This document shows, in pieces, positions 15,109 to 23,830 of a DNA stretch of 44,176 nucleotides (the stretch's first letter is position 1; every line of letters starts with the position of its first letter). Origin of the DNA: an uncultured Acidobacteriia bacterium. GTDB taxonomy: Bacteria > Acidobacteriota > Terriglobia > Bryobacterales > Bryobacteraceae. Position numbers and translations under genes: made by a program. The stretch lies in the NCBI GenBank assembly GCA_903881085.1, contig CAIRSA010000242.1, forward strand, positions 1 through 44,176, given 5' to 3'. The notes under the pieces were generated by a model. The model was not told the DNA's origin. It made no database searches and was given only the letters and a program-made list of their open reading frames with translations.

Positions 15109-16281
15109 CTATGAGTGCGGTACGTTCCAACCCCGCCAGACGTGGCGTCCTGTCTTATCGATGTAGCCTTGTGAATAATCGTCGGATATCAACGCCAGGC
15201 CATTCTGAAAACTCGTTTTCCGTTCAAACGGTGTGATCTTTTGGGCTGGCATGATTAACTTGCCGGAATGATCTATGAAACCCCTCTGTTCATCTTCGTC
15301 AACAACATATGCGCATCCCTCAGAAAATGATTCGACTTCAAGATATATGGGCGGAATTACGTATACACCGTTCTTATCGATGAAGCCCCACATTCCATCT
15401 ATCCGCGCAGCAGAAAGACCCTCCCTAAAGCCCCTTAAGGACTCAAACTCGGCCCGGATACAAATTGCGCCAGTTGGATCGATTGCGCCCGCTTTACCTT
15501 TGTTCTCAACCACGGCAAGTCCATCTGAAAACGACTCCATATTTTCGAAGCGGCCATAGGGTATCACCATATGGTTGCTGCGGTCGATAAACCCATATGG
15601 CCCATAGGGAGGCTCCTGTTCCAACTCAGCCGGAAGGCCTGGTTGTACTCGTGCGAATCCGTTTGAAAACGGTCGGATTCCACCGTAGCTGAGCGGGATC
15701 ACGACATTGTCCCGCCGATCAATCATTCCAAAATTGGTGCCGCATCGGCGTACGGGGTCTCTGGTGCAGACGATTGCACATCCATCAAGGAAGTCTTCCC
15801 CTAAGTAATATTTGGGCGGGATGGCATATTGACCGGTCGTGTCGATATACCCCATATGTGGAACTAGCTTATAGGCTTCTTCATATGCTTCATCGGTCTC
15901 TGCCTTAAGGTCTTTCAAAATGGCCTGATCAATTGCCCTCTCAACGGCTTCATCGAGGGCCTCTTCAGCGGAGGCAAGCCCTTCATGAAAGCCGGAATAG
16001 GTGGACAAACGTGGCTTGATGACCCATTTCCCATCTGTTGAGATGTAACCGTATCGGTCATTTACGCCTGCGGGTGCGAGTCCTTCGGAGAAACAACCAG
16101 CAGCTTCAAACGAGGGCGGAATTACCACGCGGCCTGTGCGGTCGATGTAACCCGTTTTGATGCGTGGAGTGTCAATCATCTGGTGGAAGACAGTCGCCGA
16201 ATATGGAATGGGTTCATCCTCATGATAAGGCGGAAGTTCTGGATCGATCCATATTCTGAAAAGCGGTTGAGGCGTAGTCAT
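15109..16281 (-). CDS. WG-repeat protein (390 aa)
   Basis: The protein is built of about nine WG-type beta repeats of roughly 40 residues; the recurring unit reads like GYIDRTGRVVIPPSFEAAGC, then F-EGLA. Later copies include YGYISTDGKWVIKP, GAIDPTGAICIRAEFE and WGFIDKNGVYVIPP. Such repeats form a beta-propeller-like or solenoid scaffold for binding. A charged helical insert lies at about residues 100-135 (EEALDEAVERAIDQAILKDLKAE). No signal peptide is present, so it is likely cytoplasmic. It is alone on its strand, with 191 bp to the next gene upstream. The function is unknown; WG-repeat proteins occur in host-interaction and defence settings. Confidence 0.85.
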   Translation of the reverse strand: MTTPQPLFRIWIDPELPPYHEDEPIPYSATVFHQMIDTPRIKTGYIDRTGRVVIPPSFEAAGCFSEGLAPAGVNDRYGYISTDGKWVIKPRLSTYSGFHEGLASAEEALDEAVERAIDQAILKDLKAETDEAYEEAYKLVPHMGYIDTTGQYAIPPKYYLGEDFLDGCAIVCTRDPVRRCGTNFGMIDRRDNVVIPLSYGGIRPFSNGFARVQPGLPAELEQEPPYGPYGFIDRSNHMVIPYGRFENMESFSDGLAVVENKGKAGAIDPTGAICIRAEFESLRGFREGLSAARIDGMWGFIDKNGVYVIPPIYLEVESFSEGCAYVVDEDEQRGFIDHSGKLIMPAQKITPFERKTSFQNGLALISDDYSQGYIDKTGRHVWRGWNVPHS

Positions 16282-16472
16282 TAATTCATTATCGGCAGTT
16301 TCTTGAAATTGGATTACTGACCGCAGAAGACTGCAAAAGACGTTTCATAGCGGACATGGCCAGGCCTTAGTATTGTGAAGTCCCGCAGGTAACTTTAGGG
16401 CAGTACTGATGGACCGCCATACTTCTCTATCTAATTGCTCATGTCGGTGCTGGATTTTGGACTTTGGCTGAC

Positions 16473-17015
16473 TCAAAGTTCATGAAACCTAGCAAGAAAG
16501 CGTTTTTCGGCTTCAACCGGCAAACATGGTTTAATTGTGGAGATTGATGATTCACTTTGAGGCGACACCAACAACGAGGCATCCACCGACATCAAGGAGC
16601 ACATTTCTTCCATTAGCGCATTGTCATCTGCGGCGGTCACGTTGTCGGGTTGCACCGCGCTTAGTCCAAATCGTTCCACAATGCACCGCTGGAGTCGCTC
16701 CTCGGCGACGCGGTAAGCCTTGAACTCGGCCAAATGCTTCAATGGGCGAGGTACGTCGCTCAGATACGCCTCGCTGGCGTCATGGAGCAGGCCCCACAGC
16801 GCATCTTCGGGCCTGCATAGCTGGCTGACCTGCACGCTGTGCTGGGCCACCGAATAGAACCGGCGGCAGTGTCCACCGAACCGGCACTGATTGCTCAGCG
16901 CGTGAGCGATGTCCTCAATCCGGATGTCCTCGAAGTTCGGATTTATCACATTAAACCAAATCCCGGAGTAAGTCCTGATCAGACCAGCATCGCCCTGTTG
17001 CATTTGTGCCCCCAT
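16473..17015 (-). CDS. HD-domain phosphohydrolase, YfbR-like (180 aa)
   Basis: The N-terminus (LIRTYSGIWFNVINPN, then DIRIEDIAHALSNQCRFGGHCRRFYSVAQHSV) and the HD motif in LLHDASEAYLSDVPRPLK (residues about 85-102) identify the HD family close to YfbR 5'-deoxynucleotidases; His in FYSVAQHS and the distal Asp in ADDNALMEEM complete the metal site. It would hydrolyse nucleotide monophosphates. Copies are frequent on phages and islands; some nucleotide-depleting enzymes act in defence, but this family is also simple housekeeping. ATG 17015 or ATG 17003 is the start. Confidence 0.85.
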   Translation of the reverse strand: MGAQMQQGDAGLIRTYSGIWFNVINPNFEDIRIEDIAHALSNQCRFGGHCRRFYSVAQHSVQVSQLCRPEDALWGLLHDASEAYLSDVPRPLKHLAEFKAYRVAEERLQRCIVERFGLSAVQPDNVTAADDNALMEEMCSLMSVDASLLVSPQSESSISTIKPCLPVEAEKRFLARFHEL

Positions 17016-17196
17016 TCAAGTTACATTCCAACACGCCTGTAGTATTCGCCGCAATTACGGGCTTACCAAAGTGCGTCGCCACGATCCAGCAATAAGTCAT
17101 AGGGAAGATATGTGTCGAAACCGCACCTTAGCAACTGAGTAACTGGGATTGTAACTGGAAAATTCTCGTGAGCGTCGTTTTTCGCGGAGATTTCGT

Positions 17197-17343
17197 ATGT
17201 TGTGCTGGACTGGGGATAACGACCGAGTGGAGCCGCAAGGGAAGCACAATGATGACGGCAAGACCGAGAACTCTCCGTTCCTGGTGATGATCGACAGCTG
17301 CCTGTTGGCGCTGGCGCGAATAATGATCCGGATATTCCTATGA
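17197..17343 (+). CDS. Possible small protein (48 aa), ATGA-coupled to the next frame
   Basis: GGAG (17186-17189) lies seven bases before ATG 17197. The product starts MLCWTGDNDRVEPQG and ends in a hydrophobic helix (LVMIDSCLLALARIMIRIFL). Its stop overlaps an ATG at 17340 (ATGA). No family was recognised. The surrounding stretch 17016-17196 has no gene. Confidence 0.35.
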   Translation: MLCWTGDNDRVEPQGKHNDDGKTENSPFLVMIDSCLLALARIMIRIFL

Positions 17344-17486
17344 AGAAAGAACGGTCTTCCTTGCGCTTTGGCCCCAACCGGCCATGGCAGGGGCCGGAGA
17401 CACGGCAGAGTGCGACCGAAAGCGCCGGAAGGCCAGCGGCAATGCCAACGATTCAACGAGTCCATTTTTCTGAGGAGGTAGACAGG

Positions 17487-17735
17487 ATGTCCGATGTTTA
17501 TGGAGTGATCTCAGGCGATGCCCTTTTGATCAGGCGTCGCTCGAACGGGCGCTTGCTCGCGGAAGTCGATTTGAAACTGCGGAACGGGAGCAGGCCGACA
17601 GAAGTATTCACCGACGCCGACAACCTGATTCACGTTGTCGTGGTGAGTCAATTTGGACGCCCGATTCACGCGTTGCAGTTCGATCGATTTGGAGCGCTTC
17701 GGCGTCGCACAGCTTTGAACGGAGGAGTACGATGA
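17487..17735 (+). CDS. Hypothetical small beta protein (82 aa)
   Basis: A very strong ribosome binding site, GAGGAGGT (17472-17479), lies seven bases before ATG 17487; the frame is also open back to ATG 17340, which overlaps the previous small ORF. The product reads MSDVYGVISGDALLIRRRSN, then LLAEVDLKLRNG, then NLIHVVVVSQFGRPIHALQFD, an all-beta pattern. No family was recognised. The stop overlaps the next ATG (ATGA), so the pair is translationally coupled. Confidence 0.6.
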   Translation: MSDVYGVISGDALLIRRRSNGRLLAEVDLKLRNGSRPTEVFTDADNLIHVVVVSQFGRPIHALQFDRFGALRRRTALNGGVR

Positions 17736-17890
17736 GAGACCCAACGAAACAGCTCGAAATCCCGAGGTCGGTCCGAACAGGCGGATGGTTCTGCTTGGAT
17801 TGTAACCGGCTGGTCGAAACCGAATCCTGTGAGTCTGGTCACGACGTGGCATTTCTTTGTTGCCCGCCTCGTGACCCAAGCCGGAACTAA
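17732..17890 (+). CDS. Tiny zinc-ribbon protein (52 aa)
   Basis: ATG 17732 overlaps the previous stop by 4 bases, with GGAGGAG just upstream (17721-17727). The product contains GGWFCLDCNRLVETESCESGHDVAFLCC: a CxxC pair, then C, H and a CC pair, enough for one zinc site. It is the second gene of a two-gene coupled unit, so a small protein-protein or nucleic-acid partner role is plausible. No exact family was recognised. Confidence 0.6.
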   Translation: MRDPTKQLEIPRSVRTGGWFCLDCNRLVETESCESGHDVAFLCCPPRDPSRN

Positions 17891-18496
17891 ACAAGCCGCC
17901 CGTTCGTGCAACAGAGAGGCGGACCGGCGCGACGACCGCTGCGTGGAACCACCTGCATTGCCGGGACGCCAAGAGGAGCGGAGGAAGCCACCAAGAGACT
18001 GTCTCGGGCCTGTCCTGCTGCGAGGAGGCCGTCTCCGATGGCGAGCGAAGTGGTGGCAACCGCTGTCGGAATTTCGCAAACTCGAAACAGAGGGAGACAG
18101 GAAACGGCCTCTCGTCGGCCTCGAAAGAGACGACCGACAGGACGGAGCCGCTGGGACGAGGCCTGGCAAAGCACTTGAAGCTCCCAGGACGGCCCAAACA
18201 GTTCCACAGAACAAACAGAACAACACTCTGGGCTACCTTCTTTTAGAAAGTCTCTTTCGAGTCGTTCGAGGTGTTGTTCTGTTTGTTCTGGGGAGCGGTT
18301 CCTTGCTGTCGATGCCAGGACAGCGCGGCTTGGGCCAGCGTCGGAGCCACCTCTGTTCGTGATCTTGAGAAGTTCGATTCTAGCATCGTCACCGACTTCT
18401 ATAAAGAAATAACTCTGCTATGCCGATGGATACGATGGCAATCAGTTTGTCGTTGTGCGCTGATAATTCGAGAAGTCTGGAGGTCCAATAAAGACT
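17891..18496. other. Intergenic stretch with a 20-bp perfect inverted repeat
   Basis: No convincing gene is present in 606 bases, although a 177-codon arginine/proline-rich frame is open from 17829 (probably chance in GC-rich DNA). The main content is the long inverted repeat at 18207-18290. A second short pair, GCCACCA with TGGTGGC, lies near 17990-18057. Confidence 0.5.
18207..18290. repeat. 20-bp perfect inverted repeat, possible cruciform or RNA hairpin
   Basis: CAGAACAAACAGAACAACAC (18207-18226) is exactly complementary to 18271-18290, with a 44-nt loop that itself holds GAAAG-TCT-CTTTC. Each arm is made of two near-copies of a 9-10 base unit beginning CAGAACAA. There is no T-tract after it, so a standard terminator is unlikely. 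It sits between two plus-strand transcription units. Confidence 0.85.
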
Positions 18497-19405
18497 ATGC
18501 CATCAGAATCCAACAACCAAAAGAGCAAGACCGGTAATTGGATCAGCGACGCCGCCCGTTTGCGCGATGTCCCTCGATATCGAACAGCCACTGAGGCGAA
18601 CACAGACCAGATGATGGAGTTTCTCAAGAAGACTTTAGAACTCGCACCCCGCGTTCAAGAGGACTTGTTTGAGAGAGCGGCGCAGAATGGTCTAGCCAAA
18701 GGAACGAAATCCCAACGACCGACGAAAACGGCCCTCCGGCGTATAGCAAGTGATTGGGCCACCGAGTGGAATTTGTGTGGAACTGAGGGGCCATGTGATT
18801 GGGCTGTAATAATTGCAGTCGATACGCTTAAGTTCAAGCCTGATTTTGGCTGGAATCTCGGCACATATCTTTCAATGGAATTCAGCGGTGCCGGGATGGC
18901 GCTTCCCGAAAAGGCAACCTCCGTTTTACTACCACAACAACAAGATGACTGCGAGTATCTCATTACAGTCGCAGAGCGTCAGCACTCTTGGAAGGCGTGG
19001 AAACAGACTCCCAATGATTGTATTGATGCGATTCTAGCATTAGTCAAGATTGAGCTACAAGACAAGCTAGCAGAAGCCGCCCAAACTTACCGCGCATCCC
19101 GAACGCCTACTCGACAATTTCGGTCTGAAACGGCGCTAGTCTGGTTGATTCGGTATTTGTTTCTTGAGGAGAGTTTCAGTAACATTAGCAGAGATACTGG
19201 GAAATACTTGAAAAAGCCAATTGATCGCAGGGGCAAACCCTATTCTCTGCCCGGTGTAATTCGAGATACTGAAGAAATTGCGGCACAACTTGGCCTGCAA
19301 CTTCAAAAAGTGCCAGGAGGCCGCACCAAAGGAAGCCCCAACGCCCCCAATAGCACACGGCAAATTGGTGCAAAGAAGTTGCGAAAGAAGCCTCTGCCTA
19401 TTTAG
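18497..19405 (+). CDS. Hypothetical protein (302 aa)
   Basis: The family was not recognised. The N-terminal part is charged and helical. The middle (about residues 100-170) has a possible acidic pair in DWAVIIAVDTLKFKPDFGW. The C-terminal 100 residues hold a helical block ending in a Lys/Arg-rich tail (GAKKLRKKPLP), compatible with nucleic-acid binding, and a segment RSETALVWLIRYLFLEESFSN. No signal peptide or membrane segment was found. It stands just left of the IS630-type element, and no partner gene is obvious. The ATG at 18497 lacks a strong Shine-Dalgarno sequence. Confidence 0.55.
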   Translation: MPSESNNQKSKTGNWISDAARLRDVPRYRTATEANTDQMMEFLKKTLELAPRVQEDLFERAAQNGLAKGTKSQRPTKTALRRIASDWATEWNLCGTEGPCDWAVIIAVDTLKFKPDFGWNLGTYLSMEFSGAGMALPEKATSVLLPQQQDDCEYLITVAERQHSWKAWKQTPNDCIDAILALVKIELQDKLAEAAQTYRASRTPTRQFRSETALVWLIRYLFLEESFSNISRDTGKYLKKPIDRRGKPYSLPGVIRDTEEIAAQLGLQLQKVPGGRTKGSPNAPNSTRQIGAKKLRKKPLPI

Positions 19406-19557
19406 CCTGGCTCTGTTGAGTGCGAGGTTCGGCACTTGGTGTTAACGAACCACAGCCAACGACAACTGACCCATTGCCCCTTCGGCAGAATACCGATTAC
19501 ACGCGTCTTCAGGTTACAGGCCCACATGGCTCCCTTTCTAGGAATCCATTCATTCGG

Positions 19558-20652
19558 CTAGTGTCCTGAGTTTAAAATCCGTTGACAAAATCTCTCGACC
19601 TTTCCAAGTATCAGATTTGCGCTTGCGGTCCAGACAAACGGTTTTGGATTGTCGTTCCTTTGATCGATGTATCCCAATAGCGCTTTCTGGAGTTGTGGAA
19701 CGCTGGTGTGGCTGCCCCGCCGTACGCACCGTTCTGTGATTTCGGCAAATAACCGTTCCACCAGGTTGAGCCAACTGGCGCTGGTTGGCGTGTAATGAAT
19801 CTGATATCGCGGGTGGCGCAACAGCCACTTTCTGACCTTGGCGACTTTATGAGTGGCATAATTATCCATCACCAGGTGCACGTCGAACTGCTTTGGCACG
19901 TTCTGCTCGATCTCGTTCAGAAAACGAAGAAACTCCTGGTGGCGATGACGGCGATAACAGTTGCCTATAGTGACACCGCTTGCGACATCTAACGCGGCGA
20001 ATAGCGAAGTCACCCCGTGCCGCTCGTAGTCATGTGTCTGCCTGGCCGGAGCTCCGGGCGCTAACGGCAGAATCGGTTGTGTCCGATTGAGCGCCTGCAC
20101 CTGACTCTTCTCGTCCACGCACAGCACCACGGCGTGCTCCGGCGGATCCAGATACAACCCCACGATGTCACGAACTTTTTCGACAAATTGTGGGTCTTTG
20201 GATAGCTTGAAGTTTTCCACCCGATGGGGTTGAAGGCCGAAACTATGCCAGATGCGAACAATCGAGGTTTGAGATAAACCGCTCTTCTCGGCCATCAGAC
20301 GCGTGCTCCAATGGGTGGCGTTGCCAGGCATGGATTCCAATGTCGTGGTCACTACCTCTTCCACCTTGGCGTCACTGATCGTTCGTGGGGCGCCGGGACG
20401 CGGCTCGTCAATGAGCCCTTCGATGCGGTGTAGCCGGAAACGTTCTCTCCACTTGCAGACCGTGGCCGCTGTTATACCGAGCTTGGCGGCTACGTCACGA
20501 TTGAGCATTCCATCATGACAATGGAGAATGATCTTGGCACGAAGAGCCAACGCCTGGGTAGATTTCGGACGCCTTGCCATCATTGCCAACTTTTCGGCCT
20601 CTTCGGCTGTCATCGCGAGTGGTTTTGTGGGGCGTCCTTGTGCCATACCCAA
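19558..20652 (-). CDS. IS630-family transposase (364 aa)
   Basis: The N-terminal helix-turn-helix ([24 protein letters not shown], residues about 50-73) is followed by a linker with HTH_32-like GPDEPRPG-type residues, and by the DDE core: Asp about 180 in LCVDEKS, Asp about 263 in VMDNYATHK, and Glu about 299 in [12 protein letters not shown]. The length fits the family. The reading frame runs through the terminal repeat; its TAG stop is completed by the TA target plus one flanking G. Confidence 0.93.
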   Translation of the reverse strand: MGMAQGRPTKPLAMTAEEAEKLAMMARRPKSTQALALRAKIILHCHDGMLNRDVAAKLGITAATVCKWRERFRLHRIEGLIDEPRPGAPRTISDAKVEEVVTTTLESMPGNATHWSTRLMAEKSGLSQTSIVRIWHSFGLQPHRVENFKLSKDPQFVEKVRDIVGLYLDPPEHAVVLCVDEKSQVQALNRTQPILPLAPGAPARQTHDYERHGVTSLFAALDVASGVTIGNCYRRHRHQEFLRFLNEIEQNVPKQFDVHLVMDNYATHKVAKVRKWLLRHPRYQIHYTPTSASWLNLVERLFAEITERCVRRGSHTSVPQLQKALLGYIDQRNDNPKPFVWTASANLILGKVERFCQRILNSGH

Positions 20653-20703
20653 GTATGGGCTAGAAATCCGCCTTATTCAATCTATTTCTAACTCAGGACA
20701 CTA
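19559..20703. mobile_element. IS630-family insertion sequence with TA target
   Basis: The termini carry 14 perfectly matching bases, TAGTGTCCTGAGTT (19559-19572) against 20690-20703. The outermost TA on both sides is the duplicated target usual for IS630/Tc1 elements, leaving a body of 1141 bp (19561-20701). It appears intact and therefore recent. Confidence 0.9.
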
Positions 20704-20964
20704 GTTGTTCACTACTCCGGCAACGGACCGTTTCCAGCAGGACTGTGAACCGCTCACAGCGGAGCAGCGGGCACTTATCGCTGAAATACTGGGGCGCTTG
20801 GACGAAACGCCCTATCGACAATCGTAAAAGCGAGCTACTCGCCGGTCCTCTGACAATAGTCTCTTCATGTGACCATCTTCAGATACGAACTGCCAACCTC
20901 CTTGCATTACTTTCCATCCTCTTCTCAAATACCCTTCTAACTCAAGACCCCCACTTCAATTGCG

Positions 20965-21530
20965 GTCCGCAACCCGGCCATGTGAACTATTATCAAGAGC
21001 CAGTTGCCGGTACGCTGCTCTTGGAATGATTAGATTCAAGTTAGTCGAAGCCGCCGTCATTGAGTGCCGCAAGTTCACATCGGGGACTGGCCTGCGATGT
21101 GAACTGTTCTCGGTTGCGATTCGCCTATACGCTGGTCTAGTAATGCTTGAACACGACAAGTTGGTTGCCGAAATGGCCTTCCCAGGTAATAAGCACACAT
21201 TCGGGTCTGCCCTGCCATGTGGAGTATTCCCAGTAGCGATTCGTCAGTACGCTGGTCTTGAAATGGTTAAACATGACGAGTTTGTTGCCTTGGTCGCGGT
21301 CGAGTGCCACCACTTCACATTTGGGTTTGCCCTGTCATGTGGAGTATTCTCAGTATCGATTTGCCTGTACGGTGGTCTTGTAATGGTTAACTTCGAGTTA
21401 GTTAAAACAACCGCCGTTGAGTGCCGCAACTTCACATTCGAGGTTACCCATCAATGTGGACTGTTATCAACAGCGGTTCGTCTGTATCCTTATCCTATGA
21501 AGGTTAGATTCAAACTCGTTGAAGTAGCCG
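20965..21530. repeat. Diverged tandem repeat array, period 117/120 bp
   Basis: Anchoring on the motif TACGCTG gives units starting at 21011, 21128, 21248, 21368 and 21485, i.e. steps of 117, 120, 120 and 117 bases, with a partial unit before the first. Units share blocks such as CATGTGGAGTATTC and the GTACGCTGGTCTTG type and differ by many substitutions. All steps are multiples of three and the plus strand is open through the array (20960-21724), giving a 39-40 residue repeat (for example YAGLVM, then HDKLVA, then CGVFPVAIR), but the minus strand is open over long parts too, and differences are not concentrated at third positions. Coding status is unresolved. Confidence 0.75.
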
Positions 21531-21738
21531 CCGGGGGTCGTCAATTGCCCGCCTTTGGGTGCTCTGATGTTGATAAGGCATCCCTCGGTAATAGGTCGAA
21601 TCATGCCCGGAATTCAGTCAGCGCCCGGCGGGTAAGCCGGGGAGCCGAAGTCAGCACGGTAGGAGTTGCTGATAGCGGTTGGCTTTTAGGGGATCCAGCC
21701 CAAGGGTACTCCGAAGAAAATTAAGAGAGGAAAAGTAA

Positions 21739-22062
21739 ATGAACTTCTTAGTAGAAACGAATCGCGGACAGGATGTCTCTCCGCGCACCCCGGCCTCCAG
21801 CAAAACGTTGGATATTGTTGACCCGGAACTCGAAGCTAAACTGGCATATTTTGCCTCGTTCATAGAAAATTACGTCGTTGAGCTGATGGACGTGTATCCC
21901 AATCAAATCACTAAAACACAGATTCGCAACTTGTGTTTTCGTCCGATCAATTTGGTCAATGCGCGAGAGAACAGGAAATCCCCTCGCCGCAGTTCTCGTG
22001 GTAGGCGGCAGGCAGAAGGTCAGATCCCAGTGCCCTTCATGGGGACACAGGTCATCAATTAA
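21739..22062 (+). CDS. Hypothetical protein of the replication module (107 aa)
   Basis: GAGAGG lies about seven bases before ATG 21739. The product has a helical middle (LEAKLAYFASFIENYVVELMDVYPNQI, residues about 31-57) and a very basic C-terminus (RENRKSPRRSSRGRRQAEG), compatible with nucleic-acid binding. No family was recognised. It is the first gene of the rightward cluster that ends in the integrase. The following 22063-22336 contains no clear gene. Confidence 0.5.
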   Translation: MNFLVETNRGQDVSPRTPASSKTLDIVDPELEAKLAYFASFIENYVVELMDVYPNQITKTQIRNLCFRPINLVNARENRKSPRRSSRGRRQAEGQIPVPFMGTQVIN

Positions 22063-22336
22063 CTGGCAGGCCTTGGATTACACCTTGGGTGGCCGTGGTA
22101 ACCCGCAGCACCGGAAGCACGGACACTCCAATGGCACAGGTATCCGCCGTCCAGATCTAGCCCCGCGCTCCGCCTGATCTATGGAGGCCACGGGGTGATT
22201 CACTAGCAATCCATCGATTTTGTTTTATTGCGCTGTCTCTTCGCGGGGCCTATTCGGGAGGCCGAGGTGACGCGCGCACAACCACCAACAAGGCACACGC
22301 CCGAGGTGTGCCTCAATTTCCAAAATGGAGAAATCT

Positions 22337-22807
22337 ATGCAAGACCATGACCACCTTGAAAAGCTGCAAGCGGCCATCAAAGCCAGTCGGGATGCCGTCG
22401 ATCCGTGGGATAAACCCCAAAGCGACGACGATATCCTGGATGCGCTCGAATTCCCAACTCCCGTGGATGACTCGCCATATCTGCCGGACGTGAACCCGGT
22501 ACACAAACTCAGCGATCCGACGCCGGAGGATTTACCGCAACTTCCCCGCACGTATGGGCCGATCCATATCATCAAGGTTCTGCCCACCATCACCAACGTG
22601 CTCCAGCGTCCGCAGGCAATGGCCCAGGCCGATCTTCTGCAAGACGGCAAGCCGGTTCGTATTCTCGTGACAGGTTTCGGTGACCGTGTGGCCCTTGTCG
22701 AACAGCTTGAAGAAGGTGCCATTTATGAATTGCGCGGCACCTTCGAAAAACGCGTGAAAAACTACAACGGGGATAAGATTCCCAGCTTGTACCTCAACCT
22801 GATCTAG
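22337..22807 (+). CDS. OB-fold-like small protein of the replication module (156 aa)
   Basis: The ATG at 22337 has GGAGA seven bases upstream; ATG 22325 is the alternative. Residues 1-70 are acidic and flexible. Residues about 75-156 alternate strands (HIIKVLPTITNVLQ, VRILVTGFGDRVALVEQL, AIYELRGTFEKRVKNYN, PSLYLNLI) in a way that resembles an OB-fold single-strand-binding domain. Placed before a primase-polymerase and an SF3 helicase, it may act as their single-strand-binding partner; that is inference from context. Confidence 0.55.
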   Translation: MQDHDHLEKLQAAIKASRDAVDPWDKPQSDDDILDALEFPTPVDDSPYLPDVNPVHKLSDPTPEDLPQLPRTYGPIHIIKVLPTITNVLQRPQAMAQADLLQDGKPVRILVTGFGDRVALVEQLEEGAIYELRGTFEKRVKNYNGDKIPSLYLNLI

Positions 22808-22891
22808 CCCGGAGGGCCGGGGAGCATAGCGTTGGACCGCTCGTCAGCAAAGCCAAAGCTATGCCCTCCCGGTCGACCAGAAAGGAATTCT

Positions 22892-23830
22892 ATGAATCAC
22901 CTTAACATCGCTAATTTACCAAAGTCGCTCATCAGCATTGCCCGGTGGATGCTTTACGTTCTCTTAGCCGATACTCCGGACGCCAAACCGCGCAAGGTGC
23001 CGGTTGATCCGAATACATTGCACTATGGGAACCGCCCGGAACACTGCGCCTCATTCGAGTTCGTACTGGACACATATCGACACGCCCGTCCAATGCCAGA
23101 CATGGAACCACCAGTGTCGGCTCCCGAGTTTGCCGGTCTCGGCTTCCACTTTGAGTACGACGAGATCGCGCCGCTCATTTTCATTGATTTGGATAACTGC
23201 TTTGACCCGGCCACCGGCGACCCGATGCCTTGGGCCGAGGCAATAGTCGAACACCTGGATAGCTATACCGAGTTCTCTAGGTCGGGCAATGGCCTTCATA
23301 TTTTGCTGCGTTCATCGCGTCCACCAGAAGGAAGGTGCCGGACCGGCAATATCGAAATCTACTGGCGTGGCCGCTGGGCCGCGATGACGGGCCTACACGT
23401 CGAAGGAACGCCGACAGATTTAGAGGACCGAACGGCGGAATTGTTGGCGCTCCATAATCTGCTATTCCCGGCGGTCACGTCCCGCGCTGCCGTTCGTTCA
23501 AAGGGTCACGCACTTCTGGCCGACGAAGATGTATTGCGGCGGGCGCGCGCAGCCCGCAATGGCCCTCGATTCCAGCAGCTCTACGATGAGCCGCCCGCCC
23601 GCGCCAACCACTCCGAGGAGGATCTAGAACTTTGCGGGATTCTTGCATTCTGGACGGGGCGGGATCCTGTCCAGATCGATCACCTCTTTCGCGGCTCGCA
23701 GTTGATGCGGGAGAAGTGGCTTCGTGAGAGCTATCGTGTGCCCACGATCAGGAAGGCCATCGAGAATTGCAAGCGGTCCTTCGGGGAATTTCCGTCAATC
23801 CCAACCGGCAATGAGAAGAACAATGGATGA
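22892..23830 (+). CDS. Primase-polymerase of the archaeo-eukaryotic type (312 aa)
   Basis: AAAGGA precedes ATG 22892 by about six bases. Residues about 15-110 contain KPRKVPVDP; then IFIDLDNCFDP gives the DxD metal site, and FSRSGNGLHILL is the sGxGxH motif, the signature pair of AEP prim-pol domains. A winged/helical C-terminus (CGILAFWTGRDPVQIDHLFRGS, then IRKAIENC) is the usual linker found in plasmid and satellite primases. It would make primers or copy the element. It overlaps the following helicase gene by 8 bp, i.e. a two-subunit version of a P4-like primase-helicase. Confidence 0.85.
   Translation: MNHLNIANLPKSLISIARWMLYVLLADTPDAKPRKVPVDPNTLHYGNRPEHCASFEFVLDTYRHARPMPDMEPPVSAPEFAGLGFHFEYDEIAPLIFIDLDNCFDPATGDPMPWAEAIVEHLDSYTEFSRSGNGLHILLRSSRPPEGRCRTGNIEIYWRGRWAAMTGLHVEGTPTDLEDRTAELLALHNLLFPAVTSRAAVRSKGHALLADEDVLRRARAARNGPRFQQLYDEPPARANHSEEDLELCGILAFWTGRDPVQIDHLFRGSQLMREKWLRESYRVPTIRKAIENCKRSFGEFPSIPTGNEKNNG

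Noticed and set aside
17829..18362. 177-codon open frame rich in Arg/Pro/Gly
   Set aside because: It overlaps the coupled zinc-ribbon gene and the 20-bp inverted repeat, has no ribosome binding site and looks like chance openness in GC-rich DNA.
20965..21530. CRISPR array
   Set aside because: The repeats are 117/120 bp with substitutions throughout, no short identical repeats with unique spacers, and no cas genes.
22225..22722. 165-codon minus-strand frame
   Set aside because: It is a shadow of the OB-fold-like gene, which has a better start signal and fits the replication operon.
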